From UBA4416 sp040389965 (GTDB lineage Bacteria > Bacteroidota > Bacteroidia > B-17B0 > Aurantibacillaceae), in the NCBI GenBank assembly GCA_040389965.1, contig JAZJZF010000026.1, forward strand, positions 9,157-73,156: a stretch of 64,000 nt of DNA. Reading direction: 5' to 3'. The notes below the pieces were generated by a model. The model saw nothing but the letters and a program-made list of their open reading frames with translations. It did no database searches and was not told where the DNA came from. Positions within the stretch are counted from its first letter, which is position 1. Every line of letters begins with the position of its first letter. A program made the translations under genes and the position numbers. Below are positions 27,902 through 36,805 of this stretch, in pieces.

Positions 27902-29988
27902 TCTGTAATTTTAATTAATTGCCGGCGATTGGCTTTGTAAAGAAAGAGTTCGTTGTTTTTTGTGCAACGCCAAAGGTTTCCGTTAATAGGAGTGAGTTCT
28001 GAAAACTCATTTGGCAAAAGCACTTCACCGTTAGCATTAATTAATCCAAAGAGTTCATTAACTAGTGTTCTATAAAATCCTGCTTCCTGTTTTTCAATAA
28101 CTCCTTCTTTCAATGTAAACAATACCTTCCCCGACTTATTAATGAGTTGTGCCGCTTCTCCTTTTAATACAATAGCAACATTGTTCTCAAAATCGTCTGC
28201 TTTTTCATATTCTGCAGGCGTTATGGGCTTTAGCTTTCTATCAACGTAGCCAAACTTTTTTCCTTTTTGTATCCGGATAATATCGTTTTTTGCAAAAAAC
28301 ACGTCGGTATAAGTTCCAAACTTAATACTAAAGCGTCCGTTAACATCGGCAAGTGCCACCTCTCCTTCTTCAATTAATTTAAACTGCTTTCCGTTGGTAT
28401 AGTAGTCATTCGTAAGGGTTTTATCGTATTCATATCCAACTACAGTAAAATAGCACTTTTCAATGGCGTTGTAAAAACCGTAACGTCCATTTTTTACGAC
28501 ACAGTATATGCCATTTTCGCAATGGCTGATGTAATCAAATTCTGTGGTAAGTAATAATTTTTCATCCAGATTCATTAATCCAAATTTTAATTCCTTTTTT
28601 ACAATTACCAGATCATTAGTGTCAATCTCCGAAATCCAGTCCCATTGCGCTTTTAAGGTCTTATTATAAATATTAACCAACCCGTATTTATCGGCCATAT
28701 AATAAGCATAACCGTTTTTAAAATTACCGAGTTTCTTATAGGAGAATGGAATAACGGTTTCCGCCCTTGCGTTAATAGCACCATATAAACCGTGTGATTT
28801 ACACACAAAAACATTATCCGATGCGGGGCTGATGTCTTCAAAGCCTTGTGTAATAAGCTGTCCTGAACGATTTACCAAGTAGTAATAATTGTGCTGTTTT
28901 ACGATGGCCAGTCCATTAATGTAATTGTCTGTTTCTTCGAAATCAGATGCAGACGTTTTAATTCCTTCCTTATTTATAAAATAGCAACTATCATTTTTAC
29001 AAACTCCTGCAAAACCTTCTTTAAAAGGAGTTGCATCGTCAAATACAGGTTTTATAATCCATTTAGCCAGGGTATCAATATAGCCGTACTTATCATTCGT
29101 GTTCTTTAACACATACAAAACCTTTTGCGATAAATGAATCTCTTTTTCGATATCATCCCGAAACGGATAGCCGGGATAGGCATCCAAAAATGTTTTCAGT
29201 TCTTTTTTTGAATAATCTTTTACAGATATGCTATATAATAGTTTCCAGGCATCTTCCGTAGTACGCTTGCTATAATGTGTAATATAACTGTAAAGGCTAT
29301 CTGTAGAATGGAGCTGTTTTGTAAGTTCAAAAAGCTTGTCTTCTGCCTTGCTAACATTTGGATTTGAAGGATACCTTATAATAAAATGTTTGTATTCAAT
29401 AGCATTGCCGTGCAGGGTTTGCTCTGCATATTGAAAATCATAAACTTTTTTTTGAGCGTCTGCATACAATTCGGTTTCAGGATGATTTAACAAAAATAGG
29501 TTTACACTATCGCTGGAAGCGTATGCTTTACTGGTATTCAGATACAATTGGTCGCGGATAAGCCTTGCACTATCAAGTAAGGTATCGTGGCTGAAATAGA
29601 ATTGCTGCAGAAAATGATTCAATTCTGTTTCTTTAAGATTGGCAGAATACGTATTAAATCCCTTAAGACTGATATTGTCACGCAATTTGTGAATAGTGTG
29701 TGGAGCTATCAAAAACCCTGATAAAGTAAGCGTATCCTTAAACGATTTAGCGCATTTTGCAATGTATTTGGCAGCACTGTCAATATTTGAAAATGGATTA
29801 TCTGTTCGGTAATAGATAGTAGCCAGCCCGTAACCTGCTTCTGCCGGATTTTTGGAAAGTGAAGCATACAATAATCCTTTAGCTTTAAAATAATCATATA
29901 CGCTCAAAGCCTTGTATGCAGAAGCAATCTTGCCCCCGAAGGCATTTAGTGAACAAATGAGTAATAAAACAGGGATAATTTTTTTCAT
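27898..29988 (-). CDS. Secreted WG-repeat protein
   Basis: A 696-residue protein with a signal peptide (cleavage near NAFGG, about residue 19), an N-terminal helical region (about 20-290) and then a run of WG-type beta repeats (about 295-690) such as KYGYIDTLAKWIIKPVFDDATPF, LYGAINARAETVIPFSYKKL, KFGYVDRKLKPITPAEYEKADDF and LFGLINANGEVLLPNEFSEL. WG repeats form beta structures with unclear roles, probably in the periplasm or at the surface. The ATG at 29988 is used; the codon before it is TTG. It is convergent with the histidine kinase and divergent from the small membrane protein gene. Confidence 0.85.
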   Translation of the reverse strand: MKKIIPVLLLICSLNAFGGKIASAYKALSVYDYFKAKGLLYASLSKNPAEAGYGLATIYYRTDNPFSNIDSAAKYIAKCAKSFKDTLTLSGFLIAPHTIHKLRDNISLKGFNTYSANLKETELNHFLQQFYFSHDTLLDSARLIRDQLYLNTSKAYASSDSVNLFLLNHPETELYADAQKKVYDFQYAEQTLHGNAIEYKHFIIRYPSNPNVSKAEDKLFELTKQLHSTDSLYSYITHYSKRTTEDAWKLLYSISVKDYSKKELKTFLDAYPGYPFRDDIEKEIHLSQKVLYVLKNTNDKYGYIDTLAKWIIKPVFDDATPFKEGFAGVCKNDSCYFINKEGIKTSASDFEETDNYINGLAIVKQHNYYYLVNRSGQLITQGFEDISPASDNVFVCKSHGLYGAINARAETVIPFSYKKLGNFKNGYAYYMADKYGLVNIYNKTLKAQWDWISEIDTNDLVIVKKELKFGLMNLDEKLLLTTEFDYISHCENGIYCVVKNGRYGFYNAIEKCYFTVVGYEYDKTLTNDYYTNGKQFKLIEEGEVALADVNGRFSIKFGTYTDVFFAKNDIIRIQKGKKFGYVDRKLKPITPAEYEKADDFENNVAIVLKGEAAQLINKSGKVLFTLKEGVIEKQEAGFYRTLVNELFGLINANGEVLLPNEFSELTPINGNLWRCTKNNELFLYKANRRQLIKITD

Positions 29989-30034
29989 CAATTAGCCGTA
30001 AAATTATAAATTGCAGCCTAAATTCAATTAAAAA

Positions 30035-30226
30035 ATGTTGACAACCGGTAAAATAGTATTCGCCCTGTGTTTTGTGGTCGTTTTCATAGGAGCAATGATC
30101 TGGTCGTACCGAAAAGACAGTTTTTATGATAAGCTGCATTTCAAGGGAGCCTCTAAAACCCTTGCTATTATTGTGCTGGTATTTGTAGTGATGTTTTTAT
30201 TTGTTAAAATGCGACATTATATTTGA
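30035..30226 (+). CDS. Small two-helix membrane protein
   Basis: A 63-residue protein with two hydrophobic helices (about 6-24 and 43-58) joined by a basic loop (SYRKDSFYDKLHFKGASK). By the positive-inside rule both ends would face the periplasm and the loop the cytoplasm. Function unknown. It lies 46 bp from the divergent WG-repeat gene, and the following gene has its own promoter. Compact composition and clean helix boundaries argue that it is real. Confidence 0.65.
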   Translation: MLTTGKIVFALCFVVVFIGAMIWSYRKDSFYDKLHFKGASKTLAIIVLVFVVMFLFVKMRHYI

Positions 30227-30254
30227 CTAGAATGAATAAATTGTCTTATTTTTG
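30222..30254 (+). promoter_or_regulatory. Consensus Bacteroidota promoter
   Basis: TTTG (30222-30225), 21-bp spacer, TATTTTTG (30247-30254), located 28 nt before the ATG of the secreted protein at 30283. Confidence 0.7.
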
Positions 30255-30282
30255 CATTAACTTCAATAAATAATTTTATATA

Positions 30283-31074
30283 ATGAAAAAATCCCTTATT
30301 TTATTATTTTGTCTCACTTACATCGCTTCGTTTTCTAAAGCGAGCGTTTTGGTTGTAGAAGGAAAATTTCAAAATAAAAATATTTATATACAGAACTCTT
30401 TTGGGAGTAATGGCGTAGGTTTCTGTGCTACAGAAATTAAAGTAAATGGTGTTGTTACAACAGATGAGGTTAACTCAAGTGCCTTTGAAATTGATCTTGC
30501 TGCTATGAACATTCAAATAGGACAAAAAGTAACGATTGAAATTTCACATAAAAGCGATTGCATTCCGGTTGTTTTAAATCCGGAAGTTTTAAAACCACGC
30601 CCCACTTTTGAAGTAGTAAGCATGAATATCAATGCTTCTGACATTTTAAAATGGACTTCAAAAAACGAAAGCGGTTCTTTACCTTATATTATTGAACAAT
30701 TTAAATGGAATAAATGGGTGTTAGTTGGCGAAGTTCAGGGAATTGGAACAGCTGACACACACGATTATTCTTTTCAGGTAACCACACACAGTGGCGAAAA
30801 CAAATTCAGAGTTAAGCAAGCCGGTTTAGGTGTAGCACCAAAAGTATCTTCTGCTGTGCTTTTAAACTCTATGAAAGAAAAACCAACCTTTATGGTAGGT
30901 AAAGACTTAAAATCAATTCAATACTCTTATGAAACAGGTTTTGAAGTGTATGATGCCTTTGGAACTGTTGTTAAGAAAGGTTTTGGTAAAGAGACAAATA
31001 TTGAAAACCTTCCTAAAGGAAAATATTATTTATGTTACGATAATCAGGTAACAGAATTTGATAAGAAAAAATAA
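30283..31074 (+). CDS. Secreted protein of unknown function
   Basis: A 263-residue protein with a signal peptide (about residues 1-20, ending SFSKAS). The body looks like beta-sandwich material: a first domain (21-105, with cysteines at GFCATEI and SDCIPV) and a fibronectin-like second domain (about 108-200: LKWTSKNESGSLPYIIEQF ... HSGENKFRVKQ). A short C-terminal module (about 215-263, GFEVYDAFGTVVKKGFGKETNIENLPKG) resembles a type IX sorting-domain strand pattern but lacks the classic YPNP start. Family not recognised. It is flanked by a strong promoter and a strong terminator, so it is monocistronic. Confidence 0.75.
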   Translation: MKKSLILLFCLTYIASFSKASVLVVEGKFQNKNIYIQNSFGSNGVGFCATEIKVNGVVTTDEVNSSAFEIDLAAMNIQIGQKVTIEISHKSDCIPVVLNPEVLKPRPTFEVVSMNINASDILKWTSKNESGSLPYIIEQFKWNKWVLVGEVQGIGTADTHDYSFQVTTHSGENKFRVKQAGLGVAPKVSSAVLLNSMKEKPTFMVGKDLKSIQYSYETGFEVYDAFGTVVKKGFGKETNIENLPKGKYYLCYDNQVTEFDKKK

Positions 31075-31093
31075 GTAAAGCATTTAATAATTG

Positions 31094-31126
31094 AAAAGCC
31101 TTTGGTAAAATACCGAAGGCTTTTTT
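31094..31126 (+). terminator. Rho-independent terminator
   Basis: AAAAGCCTT-T-GGTA, loop AAA, TACC-G-AAGGCTTTT, then a T run; 20 bp after the stop at 31074. Confidence 0.88.
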
Positions 31127-31202
31127 GCTTCTAGGCTGTTGCAGTCATTTAGTAAGAGTAATACGCATAGGCCAATCTCTATAAATAGATCATAAAGACC
31201 TA

Positions 31203-32243
31203 TTAAAACCTTACTCCCATACCAACCTCAAACCATTTGTGCAAAAGCCTGATCCTCGATTCTTTAATAGGAATGGTGTTGTATTCGATGGCGTAGATAA
31301 TGTTTGCAAAAAAGTGATCGCCATTGTAGCCTATCTGTGTTTTATAACTTGCATAGGTGGGTACATTTATCCATAACCGTTTTTTGTCGGTTTGCCGGTA
31401 ACTTTGAATCTGCCAACCCGGTCCTGCCATTAAAACATTGGTGTAATGAAATTTTTTATAAACGATCTGGTAGCCATAGCCTAAAGAAACAATTGTGCTT
31501 GTAAAGTTTCCGTACACAAATTTATTGAGGTTAGGGTAATAGACATCCTGTGTAGGCGGTACAAAGCTGGTATCTGTTTCAATACGCTGGTAGCGTTCCG
31601 AAATGCCCATCAGGAAGGAACCTGCACTTTTTTTCTGTCTTTCTCCCTGCGCAAATGCCGCATTCAGCGAAAAATCCTTATTAAAGTTAATGCCAAAGTT
31701 TAATCCCGCCTCAATAATTCTTAATCCCTCATGTTTAGGGTAGCCCAGCGAATCCTTATTCCAGTTGGGATAATAATCTTTATAGTTCTCCAGATAAAAC
31801 CCTTTATAATCGCGGTAAAACAAGGCCCATTGTGCAACGCGACCATTAATATTGATATTAATATTCCGGAACTTTGTTGTGCCGTATTTTTCTTTAAGCG
31901 ATTTACTTGCAGGTAACTGTATAGCAGCCGAAATATACACCTTCTTTATTTTTAAAGATAAACCCACAACACCGGGCATAGCCGGCTTATACCTAAACTT
32001 ATCGCCTTTACCTAATAAGCGGCTGTTTACATTGAGTGATACCAGGGGATAAACAAAGCGGGGCCTTATTAAAAAGTTTTTGGGAAAAACCTCGATGTTC
32101 TCGGGAATGGGCTTTTCTTTTTTCACTTTTTTTTCCTTTTTTTTCTTTTCCTTTACTTCCACACCTGGCGCCGTTTGCGAAGCCAGAGGGATACTAAAGC
32201 ATACAAATAAAAAAAATACAATCGTTTTTAGTCTTATTCCCAT
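31203..32243 (-). CDS. DUF4421-like outer-membrane protein
   Basis: A 346-residue protein: signal peptide (to about residue 22, ASQ), a very basic linker (EKKKKEKKVKKEKPIPE), then alternating beta strands ending in an aromatic-terminated strand (WFEVGMGVRF). That is the layout of a small outer-membrane barrel of the DUF4421 type (FLIRPRFVYPLVSLNVNSR). Function unknown. The ATG at 32243 starts the signal peptide; the in-frame TTG three codons upstream is not needed. It is divergent from the GT2-DUF2062 gene, 87 bp away. Confidence 0.72.
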   Translation of the reverse strand: MGIRLKTIVFFLFVCFSIPLASQTAPGVEVKEKKKKEKKVKKEKPIPENIEVFPKNFLIRPRFVYPLVSLNVNSRLLGKGDKFRYKPAMPGVVGLSLKIKKVYISAAIQLPASKSLKEKYGTTKFRNINININGRVAQWALFYRDYKGFYLENYKDYYPNWNKDSLGYPKHEGLRIIEAGLNFGINFNKDFSLNAAFAQGERQKKSAGSFLMGISERYQRIETDTSFVPPTQDVYYPNLNKFVYGNFTSTIVSLGYGYQIVYKKFHYTNVLMAGPGWQIQSYRQTDKKRLWINVPTYASYKTQIGYNGDHFFANIIYAIEYNTIPIKESRIRLLHKWFEVGMGVRF

Positions 32244-32313
32244 TGGTTGCAAACATAGAAATTCCGTTAAATTTATCCTAAAATATAAAGCATATCTAAT
32301 GCTATTATTTGAT

Positions 32314-32321
32314 TACTTTTG
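32314..32321 (+). promoter_or_regulatory. -7 element of the GT2-DUF2062 gene
   Basis: TACTTTTG, full consensus, only 9 nt before the ATG at 32331; implies a leader of a few nucleotides at most. Confidence 0.55.
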
Positions 32322-32330
32322 CATCCGAAA

Positions 32331-33548
32331 ATGACGGCAATTGATACTTTAGACCAAAAGCTACATGTAAAGCAAAAGTTTAAACAGCTTAAATGCTGCG
32401 TGCTTATTCCTACATATAATAATGCCAAAACCATTGAAGCGGTTATTCTATCAACCCTCGAATACTGTGATGAGGTTATTGTTGTAAATGATGGCTGTAC
32501 AGATCAGACCAAAGACATACTGGCGCGCTATCCCCAATTAGTAGTGGTAACACATCCTGTAAATAAAGGTAAGGGTGTTGGCTTAAGAAATGGTTTTAAA
32601 AAGGCTGTTGAACTGGGTTTTGATTACGTGATTAGCATAGACAGCGATGGCCAGCATTTCCCAAAAGATTTTATAACGTTTTTAAATAAAGTAGAAGAGA
32701 TTCCGGGCAGTCTTATTATTGGAGCAAGGAACATGACAGTGGAAAACGTTCCCAATAAAAGCACTTTCGGTAATAAATTCAGTAATTTCTGGTTTTGGGC
32801 TGAAACCGGAATTAGCTTACCTGATACACAAAGCGGTTACAGGTTATATCCTGTACAACGCCTGAAAAAAATATGGTTATTTACCACAAAGTTTGAACTC
32901 GAAATAGAGGTGATTGTAAAAGCGGCATGGCGCGGAGTTCCTGTGATTTCAATTCCTGTAAGTGTTTATTATGCGCCGGAAGGCGAAAGAGTTTCTCATT
33001 TTAAACCAAGTGTAGATTCTACACGCATTAGTTTTTTAAATAGCTATCTGGTTATTTTAGCAGCTCTTTTTTGGAGGCCTGTTATGCTGATCAGAAAAAT
33101 GACGCTTAAAAACTTTAAAAAAGCCTGGAAAGAAGAAGTCATTGCAACTCACGAAAGCGCTGCCAGTAAGGCTATTTCGGTAGGGGTGGGATTGTTTTTT
33201 GGGATAGTTCCTCTTTGGGGATTTCAGTTTGCACTGGCAATTTTAGCTGCTGTTTATTTTAAACTCAATAAAGTCATTGTTGGTCTCACGGCGCAGATCA
33301 GCGTTCCTCCTATGATTCCTTTGATTGTATTTGCCAGCGTAAAAACGGGAGAGTATGTTTTAAACGAACAGGTGCATTTAAGTTTTAGCCATGCTATTAC
33401 AATTAAAATGGCTATTAATATTGGGTTGATCTATGTAGTGGGAGCTACTGTATTATCGGTAGTTGCAGGCCTTGCGGGAACATTAATAACATGGGTGTTA
33501 TTAAAAGTATTCGGGTATAAACCTACTATAAATGAGCGAAACAGCTAA
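32331..33548 (+). CDS. Family 2 glycosyltransferase fused to DUF2062
   Basis: A 405-residue protein. The N-terminal GT2 domain (about 22-230) has VLIPTYNNAKTI, the DGCTD nucleotide loop and the DxD-type SIDSDGQH. It is of the dolichyl-phosphate-mannose-synthase-like type that transfers sugars to lipid carriers. The C-terminal DUF2062 membrane domain (about 265-395) has the typical FFGIVPLWGFQ and QISVPPMIPLIVF. The pairing is a known architecture for envelope glycolipid synthesis. The ATG at 32331 is favoured over the TTG at 32319. The last 17 bp overlap the next gene, so the two are translationally coupled. Confidence 0.9.
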   Translation: MTAIDTLDQKLHVKQKFKQLKCCVLIPTYNNAKTIEAVILSTLEYCDEVIVVNDGCTDQTKDILARYPQLVVVTHPVNKGKGVGLRNGFKKAVELGFDYVISIDSDGQHFPKDFITFLNKVEEIPGSLIIGARNMTVENVPNKSTFGNKFSNFWFWAETGISLPDTQSGYRLYPVQRLKKIWLFTTKFELEIEVIVKAAWRGVPVISIPVSVYYAPEGERVSHFKPSVDSTRISFLNSYLVILAALFWRPVMLIRKMTLKNFKKAWKEEVIATHESAASKAISVGVGLFFGIVPLWGFQFALAILAAVYFKLNKVIVGLTAQISVPPMIPLIVFASVKTGEYVLNEQVHLSFSHAITIKMAINIGLIYVVGATVLSVVAGLAGTLITWVLLKVFGYKPTINERNS

Positions 33549-34179
33549 CCGTTATTTTGTAATTAATAAGCCTTACAAAATGGTGTCGCAGTTTGTAAGC
33601 CCTGATAACGTTAATTTGTTAGGTGATCTGGATTTCGATTTCCCCGAAGGAACACATGCTATAGGTCGTTTGGATAATAACTCGGAAGGCTTATTAATTC
33701 TTACCACAAACAAACGGGTTACCAAATTATTATTTGAAAGTAGCACACCGCATAAAAGAACCTACGTTGTGCAGTTGGAAAGAATTATGACTCCTGAAAC
33801 GTTACATAAACTAAGAACAGGAATTTCTATTCGTATAAAAGGAGGAGGTTATTATACAACCTCACCCTGCGAAGTGGATATTATACAAAAGCCGGCAGAC
33901 CTGCATAAACGCGATCATGAATTTAGAGAAGACCTGCCGCAAACGTGGATCCGAATGACTTTAACAGAAGGCAAATATCACCAGATCCGTAAGATGGTTT
34001 CTGAAGTATATCATCCCTGCAAACGCCTTATCCGCATATCTATCGAAGATCTTATGCTTGGTGATCTTCAGCCCGGAAAGGTAAGGGAAATAGAAGAGAA
34101 CGATTTTTTCGAGAAATTGAAGATCGAGAATTGGAAAACCGATGAAAGCTTTTCGACAGACCTTTCCGGTTTAGAATAA
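33532..34179 (+). CDS. rRNA pseudouridine synthase (RsuA/RluE family)
   Basis: A 215-residue synthase with motif II GRLDNNSEGLLILT (catalytic D48), a KTYVVQL-like motif (HKRTYVVQLERI) and the C-terminal EGKYHQIRKMV motif. It lacks the S4 domain, as short RluE-like members do. E. coli RluE modifies 23S rRNA U2457; the exact target here is assumed, not shown. The start overlaps the glycosyltransferase stop. It converges on a membrane protein gene 5 bp away. Confidence 0.88.
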   Translation: MSETANRYFVINKPYKMVSQFVSPDNVNLLGDLDFDFPEGTHAIGRLDNNSEGLLILTTNKRVTKLLFESSTPHKRTYVVQLERIMTPETLHKLRTGISIRIKGGGYYTTSPCEVDIIQKPADLHKRDHEFREDLPQTWIRMTLTEGKYHQIRKMVSEVYHPCKRLIRISIEDLMLGDLQPGKVREIEENDFFEKLKIENWKTDESFSTDLSGLE

Positions 34180-34184
34180 AACGC

Positions 34185-34736
34185 TTACTTTTTCAAAAAC
34201 TTTTTTAGTTCCATTGCAATTTTAAAAGCGTCTTCGTCTGTTAACTGCATGCCAAATTTCAGCATTTTGCCCTGGCAGATAAACTCAATGCGCTGTCCGC
34301 CCTTTACCCAAAAACTTTGATTGAAGCTATCTGCAAAATTGGTTTTTACAATTTCAATCACGTCGAGGTCGGTTATTAAATTGGCGTCGTATTGTTTTAC
34401 TTTTCCACGTCCGTTAACTTCCTGCTGGTAATGTGCAATACCGTTTTTGATCCAGAATTTTTCTTTACCAAAGCGTTTCCACATAAACACACGAATGATC
34501 TTAAATTCGAAATAGGCCCAAAAGGCCAGCCATACAATAATCATCAACTTAGCATTTTGCTGTTGGATCTGCGTATAGCTCATCAATATAATTAAGCCGC
34601 TCACTGTCCAGGCAACAAGCCATAGGAACATTAAGCCTGTTTTTCTTTTCTCGTGTGTTGGTAAAATAACAAGGCTAAATACATTCTCTTTAACTAATAA
34701 AGAGGAGCGTTTGCCAATAGGAATAAGGTTGTCCAT
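34185..34736 (-). CDS. Two-helix membrane protein of unknown function
   Basis: A 183-residue protein with a short cytoplasmic N-terminus, two TM helices (about residues 34-53 and 64-84) and a C-terminal globular part of about 95 residues (FWIKNGIAHYQQEVNGRG ... IEFICQGKMLKFGMQLTDEDAFKIAMELKKFLKK). The layout resembles small PH-like membrane proteins, but I do not assign a family. It lies 8 bp downstream of the ComB-like gene on the same strand and is probably co-transcribed with it. Confidence 0.68.
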   Translation of the reverse strand: MDNLIPIGKRSSLLVKENVFSLVILPTHEKRKTGLMFLWLVAWTVSGLIILMSYTQIQQQNAKLMIIVWLAFWAYFEFKIIRVFMWKRFGKEKFWIKNGIAHYQQEVNGRGKVKQYDANLITDLDVIEIVKTNFADSFNQSFWVKGGQRIEFICQGKMLKFGMQLTDEDAFKIAMELKKFLKK

Positions 34737-34744
34737 AAATAAAA

Positions 34745-35452
34745 TTACATCTTAACTAAATATTTACCTTCCATTACCGGTATTACAGGACATTGATTGG
34801 GAGTAAGGCAGTATTTAATATCGCGTTCAAGATCTAGTTTTGCCAAACGCTTACGGTGTGAAGAATCGGATAAAAAATCGAACAAATTATCTTTAGCCAG
34901 GTTGTATAAATGTTTTGCAGAAATGGCAGAGTCACAATCTACCATATAATTAGCGCTTGTACTGAGTTTTTCAACAACGGCACCCGCAAAAACAGTATCT
35001 TCTAAATTAAATTTATTTTTCCAGCCGGCACATAAAAGAATAACGTCCTTTTTTTGTGCGATCAGGTATTCGCATAATACATCTAAATTTAAAAAGCTTC
35101 CTATCACAATTTTAGAAGCTTTGCGGCTGGCTTCTATGGCTTGTGTACCGTTTGTGGTAGAAATGGCAATAATCTTTCCTTTTACTTTATTATTCATATA
35201 ACCAAAAGGACTGTTACCCAACTCAAAGCCTTCTATCACTTCACCGTCTCTTTCAGCAGCAGCAAGATAACCGTTACGCTGGTATTCTTTTGCTTCGTTA
35301 ACAGTTGCTACAGGAATCATTTTACTGACACCATTATAAAACGCGGTAACAATGGCTGAGGTTGCCCTGAAAACATCAATCACTACAACAATAGCGTCTT
35401 CCTTATGGAAAAGGCTATAGGCCTGTGGTGTGTGACAAACTTCTATGTTCAT
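34745..35452 (-). CDS. comB: Probable 2-phosphosulfolactate phosphatase (ComB family)
   Basis: A 235-residue enzyme with the ComB-type strands VVVIDVFRATSAIVTAF, AAERDGEVIEGFELGNSPFGY, IAISTTNGTQAI and VILLCAGWKNKFNLEDTVFAGA. ComB is a Mg-dependent phosphatase first described in coenzyme M synthesis. In bacteria without that pathway the family is common and its substrate is uncertain, so the name is a family label. It has a short spacer after gcvT that contains a degenerate TCTCAAA repeat. Confidence 0.85.
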   Translation of the reverse strand: MNIEVCHTPQAYSLFHKEDAIVVVIDVFRATSAIVTAFYNGVSKMIPVATVNEAKEYQRNGYLAAAERDGEVIEGFELGNSPFGYMNNKVKGKIIAISTTNGTQAIEASRKASKIVIGSFLNLDVLCEYLIAQKKDVILLCAGWKNKFNLEDTVFAGAVVEKLSTSANYMVDCDSAISAKHLYNLAKDNLFDFLSDSSHRKRLAKLDLERDIKYCLTPNQCPVIPVMEGKYLVKM

Positions 35453-35499
35453 TTAAAATAGTTTTAAGTGTTTGGTTTTGAGTTCTTAGTAGTGGCTTT

Positions 35500-35528
35500 T
35501 CTTAAATCTCAAATCTCAGTTCTCAAAT
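35500..35528. repeat. Short degenerate tandem repeat of TCTCAAA
   Basis: Three to four copies of a TCTCAAAT-like word lie between gcvT and the ComB-like gene. This kind of low-complexity repeat is frequent in intergenic DNA of the phylum. Confidence 0.4.
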
Positions 35529-35535
35529 CGTATGG

Positions 35536-36618
35536 TTATTTTTTCAAAAAAGGGATCTTACTAACTTTCGCTTTGATAGCTTTATCTCTGATGATGACAA
35601 AAATTTCGGTATCTGCTTTGGCAAAATCTTTATTCACATAGCCCATACCAATAGCCTTGTTCAATGTAGGCGATTGTGTACCCGAAGTAACTTTACCTAT
35701 TATTTTTCCGCCGGCATCAGCAATCTCATAATCGTGACGTGGTATACCGCGGTCGATCATTTCAAAACCTACCAATTTCTTTGTAACTCCCTCTGTTTTT
35801 TGTTTTTCAATAGCAGCACGGTTTGTAAAGTCTTTCGTGAATTTTGTGATCCATCCTAAACCGGCTTCGATCGGCGAAGTTGTATCGTCAATATCATTTC
35901 CGTACAAGCAGAAACCCATTTCTAAACGAAGGGTGTCGCGAGCGCCTAGACCAATGGGTTTAATACCAAATTCTTTTCCTGCTTCAAAAATAGAATCCCA
36001 CATTTTTTCGGCATATTGGTTTTCAAAATAAATTTCGAAACCGCCGGCACCTGTATAACCTGTATTAGAAATAACCACATTGTCAACACCATTAAATTTT
36101 CCTTTTACAAAAGAGTAATAAGGGATGTCTGCTAATTTCACATCGGTTAATTTTTGCAATGTGTCAAGCGCTTTAGGACCTTGAATGGCAAGTAAAGACG
36201 TTTCTTCCGAAATGTTTTTCATATCCACATTCCATGTATCGTTTTGCTTGATCCAGTTCCAGTCTTTTTCAATATTGGAAGCGTTCACAACCAGCATATA
36301 TGTTTTTTCATCAATACGATACACAATTAAATCATCTACAATACCACCGGTATTATTAGGTAGACAAGAGTATTGTGCTTTGCCATCAGTTAACACAGAA
36401 GCATCATTGCTTGTTACTTTTTGAATTAAGTTAAGGGCATTTTCACCTTTTAAAATAAATTCGCCCATATGGCTTACATCAAATACACCCACACTGTTAC
36501 GAACGGTTGCGTGTTCGTCGTTTAAACCGCTGTAAGAAACAGGCATATTGTAACCTGCGAAAGGAACCATTTTAGCTCCCAATGATGTGTGTTTTTCTGT
36601 AAGTGCTGTGTTTTTCAT
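35536..36618 (-). CDS. gcvT: Glycine cleavage system T protein (aminomethyltransferase)
   Basis: A 360-residue T protein. It takes the aminomethyl group from lipoyl-H protein and forms methylenetetrahydrofolate and ammonia. Evidence: the N-terminal HTSLGAKMVPFAGYNMPVSY, GVFDVSHMGEF, the folate site region ALNLIQKVTSNDA, the GYTGAGGFEIYF motif, LRLEMGFCLYGNDI and the C-terminal barrel (GKVTSGTQSPTLNKAIGMGYV). The length is typical. A 44-codon ORF ends 16 bp upstream and probably shares its promoter. The other gcv genes are not in the window. Confidence 0.96.
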   Translation of the reverse strand: MKNTALTEKHTSLGAKMVPFAGYNMPVSYSGLNDEHATVRNSVGVFDVSHMGEFILKGENALNLIQKVTSNDASVLTDGKAQYSCLPNNTGGIVDDLIVYRIDEKTYMLVVNASNIEKDWNWIKQNDTWNVDMKNISEETSLLAIQGPKALDTLQKLTDVKLADIPYYSFVKGKFNGVDNVVISNTGYTGAGGFEIYFENQYAEKMWDSIFEAGKEFGIKPIGLGARDTLRLEMGFCLYGNDIDDTTSPIEAGLGWITKFTKDFTNRAAIEKQKTEGVTKKLVGFEMIDRGIPRHDYEIADAGGKIIGKVTSGTQSPTLNKAIGMGYVNKDFAKADTEIFVIIRDKAIKAKVSKIPFLKK

Positions 36619-36634
36619 AAAATAGATTAGAGGG

Positions 36635-36769
36635 TTATTTTGAATGTGTATACTGAATGATCTTTGCGTTACGAAGCATTTTGGAAATCCTGACCAAACG
36701 AATAAAATCTTTATAGCGTTTTACATAAACTTCGTTTGGGGTTGTGTCTTTTTTGACTACAGTATCCAT
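36635..36769 (-). CDS. Short basic protein ahead of gcvT
   Basis: A 44-residue ORF starting MDTVVKKDTTPNEVYVKRY and continuing as a strongly basic, probably helical peptide (RLVRISKMLRNAKIIQY) to TAA at 36635. Support: a perfect -7 element (TAAATTTG) ends only 5 nt before the ATG, the ORF fills the gap between that promoter and gcvT, and the stop lies 16 bp before gcvT. No signal peptide, no cysteine. It could be a small regulatory or RNA-binding protein or a translated leader of gcvT; the family is not recognised. Confidence 0.55.
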   Translation of the reverse strand: MDTVVKKDTTPNEVYVKRYKDFIRLVRISKMLRNAKIIQYTHSK

Positions 36770-36774
36770 GGGGG

Positions 36775-36805
36775 CAAATTTAAGATTTTATTAGGGAATT
36801 CAAAA
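36775..36805 (-). promoter_or_regulatory. Promoter of the small ORF and gcvT
   Basis: On the minus strand TTTTG (36805-36801), an 18-bp spacer and TAAATTTG (36782-36775). The TAA of the upstream glycosyltransferase gene forms the first three bases of the -7 element. The predicted RNA start is at or next to the ATG at 36769. Confidence 0.65.
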
